In this document: piece after piece, positions 36,146 through 45,306 of the stretch
How positions within the stretch are numbered: the stretch's first letter is position 1
How the letters are laid out: each line of letters opens with the position of its first letter
Source of the DNA: a bacterium
GTDB lineage: Bacteria; CAIWAD01
NCBI GenBank assembly: GCA_030429345.1
Contig: JAUIFJ010000007.1
Coordinates: forward strand, 62,001-126,000
Length of the DNA: 64,000 nucleotides
Direction: 5' to 3'
The notes under the pieces: generated by a model
What the model saw: the letters and a program-made list of their open reading frames with translations, nothing else
Told to the model about the DNA's origin: nothing
The model's database searches: none
Made by a program: the position numbers and the translations under genes

Positions 36146-37542
36146 GGGGCGAGCTCCAGTTTCAGGCCCTGCAGCTCGGCCCAGGAGGTGTTCGATTCCA
36201 CGGCGCGCACGGTGATCCGGTTGCTGCCGGGGCGCAGGGAGCGGCCGACCGGCCAGCGCCGTTCGCCGGCCTCTTCTTCCAGCAGCAGTTCCCGGCTCAG
36301 CGCCACTCCGTTGCAGTCCACGTAGAGCTGAGCCCGGTCCCGGAAGGACATGGGGAAATTGTCGCCCGTGTCCCGCGCCCGCAGGCTCAGCCAGGCGGGG
36401 AGATCCGGGTGGGTTTCGGCCGGCAGCACGCATTCGAAGACGAACTCGCTGACCCCCCAGGGACGGCGGTCATTGCGGCCGCGGCCCAGCCGCAGGGGGG
36501 CCTCGCCAGGCAGCTCGAACTCCCTCAGGCCTTCCTTCGGTATACGCGCCCCGGCGGCGACCAGGCGCAGGACAGCCCGGCCCTCCTCTTCCGGCCAGAC
36601 GAAGCTCTGCTCCGGGAGGTAGCGTATCACAAGCGGCGTAGGCTGCTCCGCGGAAACCAGCGTGTCCGCCGGCACCAGCCAGCCTGCCAGCTTCCCGAAG
36701 CGCAGGCGGCGCGGCAAAAGGCTGCGCGGCAAGAGCTGGCTGCCGCGGGCGGCGGCCAGGCCCTCGAATAGCAGCTGTCCCTCCGGCGGTTCGACCCGTA
36801 CCTCCAGCAGCCTCTCCGGACCCGGAAGGAGCAACCGGTGCGTCTCTCCCCCGGCGCGCAGGGTCAGCACCGTATCCAGCAGGACGGCTCCACCCAGGTG
36901 CACACGGAAATAGCCCGGGCCGGGTTGTCCCGGCCTGGCCCGGCCCTCTTCGTCGACGGCCAGGGGCAGCGAGTTCCGGCTCAGCCGAAAGCGCGGATCC
37001 CAGTGTTCCAGGACCAGGAAGGGCAGGCCCCGTTCTTCCGGCCGAGCCTGCGCCGCGGAGGGCTGCTGTCGTGAATCGTTCGATGAGGCAGTTTCAGGGT
37101 CGACGTCGGACTCGCCGCCGTCCGCCGGCGGCATCCTGTCCGGCACTTGCGAAGGGGGAACCGGTCGTGTCGCATCCGAAGCCGGGGCTTTCAGCCCTGC
37201 GGGAGGTGTCGTCAATGGACGGGCAACGGAATCCGGGGCAGAAAGCGGGACATAGGGCCGAAGATGAAAGAAGGCCGTATCCGGCAGGACGCCGGCCGTC
37301 ATGCGCTGAATCAGGGGATCGCTCTGGTGGCCGGGCAGGCGCACCTGGAGGGACAGTTCTTCGTGCAGGGGATAGCTAAGCAGGGCCGGAGTTCTCAGGC
37401 CGCTGTCTTCCAGCTCAACGAAGACAGCGGCTCCCGGGGGATCGCTGAGCACGAGGATCTCGCCGTCCACGGGGCGCAGCCACCAGTAGAAGGCCGCAAG
37501 CAGCAGCAGGGCAAGGAATGCCAGACTCAGGACGCGTCCCAT
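36142..37542 (-). CDS. Membrane-anchored PEGA-like protein of unknown function
   Basis: The protein is 466 aa. It has an N-terminal membrane anchor (VLSLAFLALLLLAAFYWWL) followed directly by a PEGA-like strand set (GEILVLSDPPGAAVFVELED, LSLQVRLPGHQSDPL). A Pro/Ser/Ala-rich linker lies about residues 105-170. The C-terminal half is beta-rich with no recognised domain. PEGA domains occur in S-layer and envelope proteins and as sensory ectodomains. It starts 18 bp after the next PEGA gene and overlaps the TPR gene, so one envelope complex is plausible. Confidence 0.6.
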   Translation of the reverse strand: MGRVLSLAFLALLLLAAFYWWLRPVDGEILVLSDPPGAAVFVELEDSGLRTPALLSYPLHEELSLQVRLPGHQSDPLIQRMTAGVLPDTAFFHLRPYVPLSAPDSVARPLTTPPAGLKAPASDATRPVPPSQVPDRMPPADGGESDVDPETASSNDSRQQPSAAQARPEERGLPFLVLEHWDPRFRLSRNSLPLAVDEEGRARPGQPGPGYFRVHLGGAVLLDTVLTLRAGGETHRLLLPGPERLLEVRVEPPEGQLLFEGLAAARGSQLLPRSLLPRRLRFGKLAGWLVPADTLVSAEQPTPLVIRYLPEQSFVWPEEEGRAVLRLVAAGARIPKEGLREFELPGEAPLRLGRGRNDRRPWGVSEFVFECVLPAETHPDLPAWLSLRARDTGDNFPMSFRDRAQLYVDCNGVALSRELLLEEEAGERRWPVGRSLRPGSNRITVRAVESNTSWAELQGLKLELAP

Positions 37543-37560
37543 GTGCCTCTCCGCTGCGGA

Positions 37561-38178
37561 TCAAGGTTCTGTAGCGGCGGGATCGGCGACCAGCCGGAAA
37601 CTCAGCACCTGGTGCTCCCCGCCGTCCAGGCGAGTGTGCTGCAGGCCGCCCTCGCAGCGATACCCGGGCAGGCGGACCTCGACGAAGTGCTCGCCGGCGG
37701 CCAGGTCCAGACGGGCATCCGTCTGTTCGCCGCTGAACTGCCCGTCGACCCAGATGGCGGCTCCCGGAATATTGCTGACCACGTCCAGGGTGGCCCGATC
37801 CGGCTGGATATAGGTCCATGCAAGCCAGCCCAGCAGGCAGAGCACCAGGCCGCCGGCGAACCAGCGACGCAGGACCGTGCGACGGCCGCCTTCAATGTCC
37901 TCGACCTTTTCCTCGTAGTCGAAATAGCCTTCCCGGCGCTGGATCTGCTTGGAGGTGAGCCATTCGACTTCTCCCTCCTCGTTCACATAGCGCTGGTGTT
38001 CGCCGCTGTCCTGGAACAGGCGTTGCTTTTCCTCTTCGCGGATCCGCTGCCGCATGCGCTGCTCTTCCAGCAGCCGCTCATGGGCCCGTTTTTCCTCTTC
38101 CGCGGCCCGGCGGCGCGACTCCTCCTCTTCCAGCTCGCGGCGTATTTCCGCCCTCAGGCGATCCTCTTCAGAGGACAT
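37561..38178 (-). CDS. Coiled-coil, single-pass PEGA-domain protein
   Basis: The protein is 205 aa. Residues 1-60 are a highly charged coiled coil (EIRRELEEEESRRRAAEEEK). One membrane segment is near 106-124 (FAGGLVLCLLGWLAWTYIQ). The extracytoplasmic part is a PEGA domain (ATLDVVSNIPGAAIWVDGQF, GEHFVEVRLPGYRCEG). The topology is therefore a cytoplasmic coiled coil joined to a periplasmic PEGA. Its ATG shares one base with the ftsH stop (TGATG), so it is coupled to the FtsH protease; a substrate or adaptor role is possible but unproven. Confidence 0.75.
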   Translation of the reverse strand: MSSEEDRLRAEIRRELEEEESRRRAAEEEKRAHERLLEEQRMRQRIREEEKQRLFQDSGEHQRYVNEEGEVEWLTSKQIQRREGYFDYEEKVEDIEGGRRTVLRRWFAGGLVLCLLGWLAWTYIQPDRATLDVVSNIPGAAIWVDGQFSGEQTDARLDLAAGEHFVEVRLPGYRCEGGLQHTRLDGGEHQVLSFRLVADPAATEP

Positions 38179-40217
38179 CAGGCGGGCCTTTCCTCGTCGG
38201 ATTCGTCCGCGCCCTTGTCGTCCGCCTCCCTGGGGCCCGGCTCTTCAGCCGCTTCCGGGGGTGTGGCGGCGCTTGCCTCGTCAGGCTGGGCCGGCGCCTG
38301 GCCGTTCTTGCGCAGGGGCGGGAGTTCCTGGTCCGCGATCAGCAGGTCCAGCTCATCACCGTCGATCAGCTCGCGGGTCAGCAGGGCCTCGGCAATACGG
38401 TGCAGGGCCGGCAGGTGATCGCGCAGCAGCTGCACCGTCTCGACGCGGGCCTCCTGCAGAATGCGGTCGATCTCTTCGTCGATCTTCAGCGCTGTGGCTT
38501 CGGAAAAGTCGCGATGCTGGTTGATCTCCCGCCCCAGGAAGATCTCTTCCTGCTTCTTGCCGTAGTTGCGCAGACCCATGGACTCGCTCATGCCCACGTC
38601 ACACACCATGGCCTGGGCGATCTCCGTGGCGCGCTGGATGTCGCTCGAGGCGCCGGTGGTCACCTCGTTGAAGATCAGCTCCTCGGCGATGCGTCCGGCG
38701 AAGAGCACGCGCAAGGTGGCCAGCATCTTGCTGCGGGTCTGGTGCAGCTCGTCCTCGGGCAGATGCCAGGTCAGGCCCAGGGCGCGCCCGCGGGGAATGA
38801 TCGTCACCTTGTGCACGGCGTCGGCGTGATCCAGCAGCTTGCCGACCAGGGCATGGCCCGCCTCGTGATAGGCCGTGATACGCCGATCGTTGTCGCTCAT
38901 CAGCAGGCTCTTGCGGGCCGTGCCCATCAGCACCTTGTCGCGCGCCTCCTCGAAGCAGGCGCCGTCGACCTTGTCCTTTCCGGCGCGGGCCGCCAGCAGG
39001 GCGGCCTCGTTGACCAGGTTCGCCAGCTCGGCGCCGGCAAGGCCCGGCGAACCGCGGGCGATGGTCTTCAGGTCCACGTCCTCTGCCAGAGGCACGTTGC
39101 GGCTGTGCACGATCAGGATGCCTTCGCGTCCGCGCACGTCGGGGCGGTCGACGACAATCTGGCGATCGAAACGGCCGGGGCGCATCAGCGCCGGGTCCAG
39201 CACGTCGGGGCGGTTGGTGGCGGCGATCAGGATTACGCCCTCGTTGGACTCGAAGCCGTCCATCTCCACCAGCAGCTGGTTCAGCGTCTGCTCGCGCTCG
39301 TCGTGTCCGCCGCCGAGCCCGGCTCCGCGCTGCCGACCGACGGCGTCGATCTCGTCAATGAAGATGATGCAGGGGGCACTCTTTTTGCCCTGCTCGAAGA
39401 GATCGCGCACGCGACTGGCGCCCACGCCGACGAACATCTCGACGAAATCGGCGCCGGACATGCTGAAGAAGGGCACGCCGGCCTCGCCGGCCACGGCCCG
39501 GGCCAACAGGGTCTTGCCGGTGCCCGGAGGGCCGAGCATCAGGGCGCCCTTGGGAATCTTGCCGCCCAGGCGGCTGAATTTCTTCGGATCCTTGAGGAAC
39601 TCGATGACTTCGGCCAGCTCCTCCTTGGCCTCGTCGGCGCCGGCCACATCCTTGAAGGTGACCTTGACACTGTCCTCGGCCAGCATCTTGGCCCGGCTCT
39701 TGCCGAAGCTGAAGACGCCCTTGCTGCCGCCGCCCTGCATGCGGCGCATGATGTAGATCCAGACCGCGAAGAGCACGATCCAGGGCAGAATGGTGGTCGC
39801 CGCGTAGGCGATCCAGTTGCTGTCCTGCTTCTCGAAGGTGTAGGGGATGTTCTGCTCGTCCCAGCGCGCCATTTCCTGTTCCAGGTCCGGCGGCAGGTTG
39901 ACGCGGAAGCGCGTATAGGTGGTTTCCCCCAAGGCCGAACTGTGGATCTCGGGGCTGAGCAGAGTGCCGTGCAGGACGGGTGTCAGGTTGTCGCTGACCA
40001 CCTGGATGTCCTTGATGCGGCGTTCGCCGTCCAGAAGGAGACGGTATTCGGTGTATTCCAGCTGTTCTTCGGCGTCCTGATCGTCGAAAGCGCGAGTCAG
40101 GAAGACCATGATCAGGATGATCATCAGCCAGAAAGTGATGGTGCTGCCCGTGCGACGCCAGTTGTTGCCGTCGTTCTTGTTCGGGCCGCCCTTGTTGCGT
40201 CCGGGAAGTTTATTCAT
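38178..40217 (-). CDS. ftsH: ATP-dependent zinc metalloprotease FtsH
   Basis: The protein is 679 aa. Membrane segments lie at about 28-44 and 137-155. The AAA domain has GPPGTGKT (Walker A), [14 protein letters not shown] (Walker B) and the pore motif around [20 protein letters not shown]. The protease site is [11 protein letters not shown]. The acidic Ala/Glu/Pro-rich C-terminus is longer than usual. FtsH degrades membrane and some cytosolic proteins. It starts immediately after the hpt stop, the usual tilS-hpt-ftsH order. Confidence 0.98.
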   Translation of the reverse strand: MNKLPGRNKGGPNKNDGNNWRRTGSTITFWLMIILIMVFLTRAFDDQDAEEQLEYTEYRLLLDGERRIKDIQVVSDNLTPVLHGTLLSPEIHSSALGETTYTRFRVNLPPDLEQEMARWDEQNIPYTFEKQDSNWIAYAATTILPWIVLFAVWIYIMRRMQGGGSKGVFSFGKSRAKMLAEDSVKVTFKDVAGADEAKEELAEVIEFLKDPKKFSRLGGKIPKGALMLGPPGTGKTLLARAVAGEAGVPFFSMSGADFVEMFVGVGASRVRDLFEQGKKSAPCIIFIDEIDAVGRQRGAGLGGGHDEREQTLNQLLVEMDGFESNEGVILIAATNRPDVLDPALMRPGRFDRQIVVDRPDVRGREGILIVHSRNVPLAEDVDLKTIARGSPGLAGAELANLVNEAALLAARAGKDKVDGACFEEARDKVLMGTARKSLLMSDNDRRITAYHEAGHALVGKLLDHADAVHKVTIIPRGRALGLTWHLPEDELHQTRSKMLATLRVLFAGRIAEELIFNEVTTGASSDIQRATEIAQAMVCDVGMSESMGLRNYGKKQEEIFLGREINQHRDFSEATALKIDEEIDRILQEARVETVQLLRDHLPALHRIAEALLTRELIDGDELDLLIADQELPPLRKNGQAPAQPDEASAATPPEAAEEPGPREADDKGADESDEERPA

Positions 40218-40826
40218 CTAGACAGTATTTCCGCTTGAGGCATCCGGTTCCCCCGCCTCTTCGCGACGCACGTAGACCGCGGGAAGGTTGCGCCAGTTCT
40301 GCTGGTAGTCCAGCCCGTAGCCCAGTACGAATTCGCTGCCGATGTCGAAGCCGACAAAGTCCAGCTTGAAGTCCAGCCGGCTGTTCTCCGGCTTGTGCAG
40401 AAGGGTCACGAAGGCGACCGATGAAGGATCCTGCAGTTCGAACTTGCGCTTGAGGAACTGCAGGCTGAGGCCGCTGTCGACAATGTCCTCGATGACCAGC
40501 AGGTGCCGGCCCTTGACGAGGGCATCGTAGTCCTTCTTCATTTTGATCTCGCCCGAGCTGGTCATTTCATTGCCGTAGCTCGAGATCTTGATGAAATCCA
40601 CTTCGCAGGCAATGTCCAGGCTGCGCATCAGGTCCGACGCAAAGATGAAACTGCCGTTGAGCACGACCATCAGGATCGGGTTGAGCCCGTCATACCTGCG
40701 GCTGATCTCGGCTCCCAGTTCCTGCACGCGTTGCCGGATCTCTTCCGGGCTGAAGAGCACCTGGAAAGTCATGTTGTCCACGTGGACCTCAGGCGGGCAG
40801 ATCGATCCAGAGACATTGTCGCTCAT
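40218..40826 (-). CDS. hpt: Hypoxanthine phosphoribosyltransferase
   Basis: The protein is 202 aa with AAAGGAGA before the ATG. The PRPP-binding motif is LLVIEDIVDSGLSLQFL. FVGFDIGSEFVLGYGLDYQQ is the purine-binding end. It salvages hypoxanthine and guanine. The tilS-hpt-ftsH order is conserved in many bacteria and seen here; the start lies inside the 3' end of tilS (38-bp overlap). Confidence 0.95.
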   Translation of the reverse strand: MSDNVSGSICPPEVHVDNMTFQVLFSPEEIRQRVQELGAEISRRYDGLNPILMVVLNGSFIFASDLMRSLDIACEVDFIKISSYGNEMTSSGEIKMKKDYDALVKGRHLLVIEDIVDSGLSLQFLKRKFELQDPSSVAFVTLLHKPENSRLDFKLDFVGFDIGSEFVLGYGLDYQQNWRNLPAVYVRREEAGEPDASSGNTV

Positions 40827-42105
40827 GCGAGCTCTCCTTTTGCTGCTCTTGCCGGTCGCAGAGCGCCGGCAGGGCGACCACGCGTCCGTCGTGACACAGA
40901 ACCGGCTGGGCCCTCAGGGGAAGGGGCAGGGCCGCTTCCGAGAGCAGGTCGCTGATGCGGCGCCGCGGCCTGCCGGGCAGTTCCAGCCGTTCACCGGGGC
41001 GGGCGGGCCGCAGCAGCCATTCCCCGCGGGGCGGATCCGGAATCCGGATACAGGTCCGTCCCGGCGCTTGCCCCCAGCCATAGTGTGTGACACCGACGCG
41101 GCCCCGGCACCCGGGCTTCAGCCGCGCCTGCGCCGGCGGCAGTTCCCAACGATGGAAACAGACCCGGTCCCGCGTCAGGCTGATCTGCCAGCCGCGGCCC
41201 AGGTCCTGCCAGCCGCCGGAGCTTCCCCGGCGGCAGAAATCCAGCAGGTCCGCCAGGCGGCTTTTCGAGGGGCTGCGGGTCCAGGCCCCGAGCCGCCTCC
41301 CAAGCCCCTCGAGGGCCAGCTGTATTACTGGATCATAATACCGTTCCAAGCCCGATCGGACAAATTGCAGCCCCCAGCTGCGACGTTCCAGGCCCTGTAT
41401 ACGAAGCAGTCCCCCTGCCTCCTTCCGAAGGCCCTTGGCGAGGGGAGCGGCTTCCCGCGCGATCCCGGTCAAGAGCGGCGCAACGCCGGGCGCATCCGGC
41501 AGGCCGCCGAGTCGCAGGCGGTTGCGCAGACGGCCCCTGTCCTGATTGCTGCTGTCCTCGACCCATGACTCACCCCTTGCCCGCAGCCAGTCACGCAAGG
41601 CCTGCCGCTCCTGGTCCAGCAGGGGCTTGAGCCAACGGCCTGCTCGCTCGGACATGCCGGCAAGGCCCAGGGGAAGGCGCTCCCGGACGAGGGCCATCAG
41701 CACCTGCTCGCGCTGGTCGTTGGCCTGGTGGCCGGTCAGGATCCGCCAGCCCGGCGCTGCCGCCTGTTCGGCAAAGGCGCGGCGCAAGGTCCGGGCGGCG
41801 GCCAGGCGGTTTCCCTCTTGAGGAAGAGGGGCGCAGCGGCATGCCAACGGCAGGTTTCGGCCTTCTGCGAAAGAGCGCACGAAGGCTTCGTCCCTGTCGG
41901 AATCGGGGCGGGTCTTGTGGTTGAGATGCAGCAGAAGCAGAGGCAGCTTCTGCTGCCGGCAGTAGCAGGCGGCCAGCAGGGCCAGGGCAACAGAATCGGA
42001 GCCGCCGCTCACAAGCGCAAGCAGTCCGGCAGGAGGGTCGGGGCAGTTCCTGGCCAGAGCCTCCCGGAACAGGCTTTCGGGCGAACCCCCGGCCGGAGCA
42101 GGCAT
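40789..42105 (-). CDS. tilS: tRNA(Ile)-lysidine synthase
   Basis: The protein is about 438 aa from ATG 42105; GTG 42108 is the alternative. The PP-loop is LLALVSGGSDSVALALLAA, followed by HLNHKTRPDSDRDEAFV and ILTGHQANDQREQVLMALVR. A C-terminal substrate-binding domain with an RRRISDLL-like end is present. It converts the CAU anticodon of tRNA-Ile2 to lysidine-AU. A CAT-anticodon elongator-type tRNA lies 0.9 kb upstream on the same strand. Confidence 0.93.
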   Translation of the reverse strand: MPAPAGGSPESLFREALARNCPDPPAGLLALVSGGSDSVALALLAACYCRQQKLPLLLLHLNHKTRPDSDRDEAFVRSFAEGRNLPLACRCAPLPQEGNRLAAARTLRRAFAEQAAAPGWRILTGHQANDQREQVLMALVRERLPLGLAGMSERAGRWLKPLLDQERQALRDWLRARGESWVEDSSNQDRGRLRNRLRLGGLPDAPGVAPLLTGIAREAAPLAKGLRKEAGGLLRIQGLERRSWGLQFVRSGLERYYDPVIQLALEGLGRRLGAWTRSPSKSRLADLLDFCRRGSSGGWQDLGRGWQISLTRDRVCFHRWELPPAQARLKPGCRGRVGVTHYGWGQAPGRTCIRIPDPPRGEWLLRPARPGERLELPGRPRRRISDLLSEAALPLPLRAQPVLCHDGRVVALPALCDRQEQQKESSHERQCLWIDLPA

Positions 42106-42764
42106 CACTCGACGTTGTCGACAGGTACGCGAAAGTCCCGGTTGAGGGTCTGGCCGGCGATCAGGTCCATGGCCACGCCGTCGTGGATGGTGCGGTTGCG
42201 GTAACGCACTTCAAGGTCGTAGTGGTAGCTCTCGGCGTGATCCCCTTCACGGATCATGGGCAGGTTGAGAAAGGCGAAACGCCCCTGCTGGTCGCTCTTG
42301 GTCGAGCGGAACTGGGTGGAGCGCCCTCCGGGGGAGCCGCGACGCAGGATCAGCTGCACTCCGCTGATGGGATGTCCGTCCGCCTCGCTGCTGATCCGGC
42401 CCGAGACATGGCCCGCCGGCCCTCTGGCCGGTGTGCGCCGGTCCTGTCCGGTTTCTCGGGTCCCGCCGGGCGCTTCGCGCCTTTCCGGGCCGCGATATTC
42501 GCTTTGGCTGCGGGCTTCGATGCCGGTGTTGGCGGGCAGGCCGCTCTGGTCGCCCAGCTGGACCTTGAGGTTCATGACGGCGTCTTCGAAATCGCCGGGT
42601 TCGAAGACCCCCTTGTCCTCCAGCAGCATCACCAGCGCGTTGATGCGCCGGTTGATCTCGGAAGCACTGTTCGTGCTGCCGCTGTTGCCGGCGCTCTTGC
42701 GGGCCGGCCGCGCCGGCTTGCTGCGCTTGCCCTGGGTCGAGGACGGACTGGCGCTTTCCTGCAT
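42105..42764 (-). CDS. Basic linker protein with carboxypeptidase-regulatory-like domain
   Basis: The protein is about 219 aa from ATG 42764. The frame stays open upstream to a GTG at 42998, but that codon lies inside a tRNA gene, and the intervening sequence has no ATG or GTG. The true start is therefore uncertain, and 42764 lacks a good Shine-Dalgarno. The N-terminal part is rich in Ser, Lys, Arg and Pro. A helical stretch follows (EINRRINALVMLLEDKGVFE). Residues about 130-215 form a carboxypeptidase-regulatory-like beta domain (GHVSGRISSEADGHPISGVQ). No signal peptide is seen. The function is unknown; its stop overlaps tilS. Confidence 0.55.
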   Translation of the reverse strand: MQESASPSSTQGKRSKPARPARKSAGNSGSTNSASEINRRINALVMLLEDKGVFEPGDFEDAVMNLKVQLGDQSGLPANTGIEARSQSEYRGPERREAPGGTRETGQDRRTPARGPAGHVSGRISSEADGHPISGVQLILRRGSPGGRSTQFRSTKSDQQGRFAFLNLPMIREGDHAESYHYDLEVRYRNRTIHDGVAMDLIAGQTLNRDFRVPVDNVE

Positions 42765-42968
42765 GCCGCTCTTGGGGCGTGCGGATCCGGATGCGGATCG
42801 TCTGGGGCGCTGTGAGCGCCCGCTCTGGCGTTTCGGTTTCGTAAGAACCCCGGTGCTGAATAGAAGTGATGGGATAGCCGGGGGCTCGAAGGAGCCCGGC
42901 AGGATCGGGTGATCCGGGTATCGCTTGCGAAGGGGCTGCGATGACAGGGCTGCCGGCCGTCCCGGGAA

Positions 42969-43042
42969 TAGCAGTGCAGGGACTCGAACCCCGGACACGC
43001 GGATTATGATTCCGCTGCTCTAACCAGCTGAGCTACACTGCC
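42969..43042 (-). tRNA. tRNA with CAT anticodon (elongator Met, or Ile2)
   Basis: The 74-nt cloverleaf has acceptor GGCAGTG/CACTGCT (with a G1-U72 wobble), discriminator A, D-arm GCTCAGCTGGTTAGAGC, anticodon stem-loop GCGGAATCATAATCCGC and T-arm GGGGTTCGAGTCCC. The loop ATCATAA gives anticodon CAT. By overall form it looks like elongator tRNA-Met, but a lysidine-modified tRNA-Ile2 cannot be excluded by eye. No CCA is encoded. Confidence 0.88.
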
Positions 43043-43062
43043 AGGATTTCCCCTTTCGGGAA

Positions 43063-43135
<73 letters not shown>

Positions 43136-43149
43136 ATGAATAGACGCCG

Positions 43150-43178
43150 AATGTACCCAAGGCAAAGTGCATTCGCAA
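43150..43178 (-). promoter_or_regulatory. Sigma-70-type promoter of the tRNA pair
   Basis: The minus strand has TTGCGA, a 17-bp spacer and TACATT. The -10 box ends 15 bp before the initiator tRNA 5' end, so only a short 5' leader is expected. Confidence 0.65.
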
Positions 43179-43200
43179 GCCTTGGACATCTGGAAGGGGG

Positions 43201-45183
43201 CTAGCCTTTCAGTTTGGAACGCACCCAGTTCTCCAGCCCTTCCGCCAGGAGCAGTTCCTGGGCCGCCGCGCCAAGGGGCGGCAGGCTCCATTCCTTCCCG
43301 CCGCAGCGCAGGCGGCAGGCGCGGAAGTCGAGCTCTATCGGCAGCCGCAGGCGCCGACTCAGGCCCTCGCCGCTGTCCTGCTCGCGCACCCACTGCAGGA
43401 AGCCTGGAGCCTCCAGGACCAGAAAGCCGTTGTTCAGCGCGTTGCGCTTGTAGGTCTCGCTGAGGCTTCCCGCCAGCACGAGCTGAATGCCGAAGGCCTT
43501 GAGCGCCGTCGCCGCCTGTTCGCGGCTGCTGCCGGTGCCGAAGTTGAATCCGCCCAGCAGAATATCGCCCGGGCGGGCCAGCTGCCGGAAATCGGGATCG
43601 TAGTTCTCCATGACGACACGGGCCTGGCCTTCCAGGGTGATGTCATCCTGGTAGGTGTACTTGCCCGGATAAATCCCGTCCGTGTTCAGGTTGTCCTGCG
43701 GACAGTAGATCACATCGCCCTGCAGGGTCTGCGGAAAGCCGGGCAGCAGGTTCAGGCTGCCGCTGAAGGCCGGAGCGTCCTCCCGCTGGCGCAGTTCGGC
43801 TTCCGGCGCTTCGTCTTCCAGGCCGAAGGGGTCGCAGATCTTCCCGGCGATCGCCGAGGCGGCCACCACCGCCGGAGACGCCAGGTAGGCGCTGGCATTC
43901 GGGGAGCCCATGCGCCCCTTGAAGTTGCGGTTGGTGGCGCTGATGCCCACCTCGCCATCCTCCAGCAGGCCCGTGCCCAGGCCGATGCAGGGACCGCAGC
44001 CCGGCGGCAGCACCCTGGCGCCGGCATCCAGCAGCACCTGCCAGTCGCCGGCCAGTTCCGCGTCCTGCTGCACCTCGCTGGAAGCGGCTGCCACATAGAA
44101 TTCGACGCCATCGGCGATCTTCTTGCCCTTCAGCACCTTGGCCGCTTCCTGCAGGTCCTCCTTGCGGCTGTTGACGCAGCTGACCAGGTAGGCCTTCTGG
44201 ATCGCCAACCCTTCCTGCTGCAGGCGCGCGGCGCTGGTCATGGTCTTCACGTTGTGCGGACCGGTGACCATGGGACGGACCGTCGAAAGGTTCAGCCGGA
44301 TCTCAAGCGCATAGTGGGCGTCCTCGTCCGCTTTCAGATTGCGTTCGATCAGCTGCTCGAGTCGTGTCGCATTGAGGCGCGGGTGCAGTCCGCCGCCATC
44401 CTCGTCCGACGGCACTCCGGCCAGGCCGCGCCGTTCCACCGTGGCGATGCGTTCGCGCAGCCAGTCCAGACAGACCCCGTCGATCGGGAAGACGCCGGCC
44501 AGCGCGCCCCACTCGGTGGTCATGTTGGCGATGCTCAGGCGCTCAGCGATGCTCAGGCCTTCCACCCCGGATCCGGTGAACTCGACGGCGTGATTCAGCA
44601 CCTCGTCCTGGTTGAACATGCCGCAAAGGGTCAGGATCACGTCCTTGCCGCTGACGCCGGGCTTCAGTTCGCCTTCCAGCACCACCTTGGCCACCGGCGG
44701 CACCTGCCACCAGGTACGCCCGGTGGCCCAGATGGCCGCGGCGTCGGTACGCACGATGGGCGAGCCCAGGCAGCCCAGGCCGCCGTACATGTTGGAATGG
44801 CTGTCGCTGGCCACGACCATCGAGCCGGGCCAGGCGTAGCCCTCTTCGCACATGATCTGGTGTCCGATGCCGCGTCCCGCTCCATAAAAGTCCAGGCCCA
44901 TGTCGCGGGCGAAGGACTGAATGCGGGCGTACTTCTCCAGGTTGGCCTCGCCGGTGTCCTGGATGTTGTGATCCAGGGCGATCACCACCTGGCGGGGATC
45001 GGCGACCCGCCGCGCCCCGATGCTGTTGAACTTGGGAATGATGGCCCCCGTATTGTCGTGAGACATGACATGGGCCGGGCGCACGCTGAGGTAACTTCCG
45101 CTGCGCACTTCCTCGTCGGCCTGCAGGCCGACGGCGTATCGTTGGGCGATTTTCTCGATCAGGTTCTGGGGCATGTCGGCCAC
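43201..45183 (-). CDS. Aconitase-family hydratase resembling fungal homoaconitase (Lys4)
   Basis: The protein is 660 aa with GTG 45183 placed 8 nt after AGGAGG. It is a single-chain enzyme. The Fe-S domain has cysteines in LVSCVNSRKEDL and LPPGCGPCIGLG, the three [4Fe-4S] ligands. The C-terminal swivel domain has FNFGTGSSREQAATAL. The stretch NLNTDGIYPGKYTYQDDIT followed by MENYDPDF matches what I remember of yeast Lys4, more than bacterial LeuC or AcnA. It could hydrate homoaconitate (lysine via aminoadipate) or act as an aconitase. No other lysine gene is in the window. It has its own promoter. Confidence 0.8.
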   Translation of the reverse strand: MADMPQNLIEKIAQRYAVGLQADEEVRSGSYLSVRPAHVMSHDNTGAIIPKFNSIGARRVADPRQVVIALDHNIQDTGEANLEKYARIQSFARDMGLDFYGAGRGIGHQIMCEEGYAWPGSMVVASDSHSNMYGGLGCLGSPIVRTDAAAIWATGRTWWQVPPVAKVVLEGELKPGVSGKDVILTLCGMFNQDEVLNHAVEFTGSGVEGLSIAERLSIANMTTEWGALAGVFPIDGVCLDWLRERIATVERRGLAGVPSDEDGGGLHPRLNATRLEQLIERNLKADEDAHYALEIRLNLSTVRPMVTGPHNVKTMTSAARLQQEGLAIQKAYLVSCVNSRKEDLQEAAKVLKGKKIADGVEFYVAAASSEVQQDAELAGDWQVLLDAGARVLPPGCGPCIGLGTGLLEDGEVGISATNRNFKGRMGSPNASAYLASPAVVAASAIAGKICDPFGLEDEAPEAELRQREDAPAFSGSLNLLPGFPQTLQGDVIYCPQDNLNTDGIYPGKYTYQDDITLEGQARVVMENYDPDFRQLARPGDILLGGFNFGTGSSREQAATALKAFGIQLVLAGSLSETYKRNALNNGFLVLEAPGFLQWVREQDSGEGLSRRLRLPIELDFRACRLRCGGKEWSLPPLGAAAQELLLAEGLENWVRSKLKG

Positions 45184-45243
45184 CTATGGTTCCTCCTGTC
45201 GGAGGGCCTTTCCGGCGGGTGCAGGTGTTCCGTTCAGGCGTCG

Positions 45244-45272
45244 AATCTACGCATTTGCCCTGCGGGGGGCAA
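45244..45272 (-). promoter_or_regulatory. Sigma-70-type promoter of the homoaconitase-like gene
   Basis: The minus strand has TTGCCC, 17 bp, then TAGATT followed by CGACG. The start near 45237 gives a leader of about 55 nt that contains AGGAGG. Confidence 0.6.
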
Positions 45273-45306
45273 GGTCAGCTACCGGACCTGGTGTCACATG
45301 GTTCCC

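Noticed and set aside
45184-45243. ORF 44254-45531 plus strand
   Set aside because: It is antisense to the homoaconitase-like gene and the cold-shock gene; no motifs.
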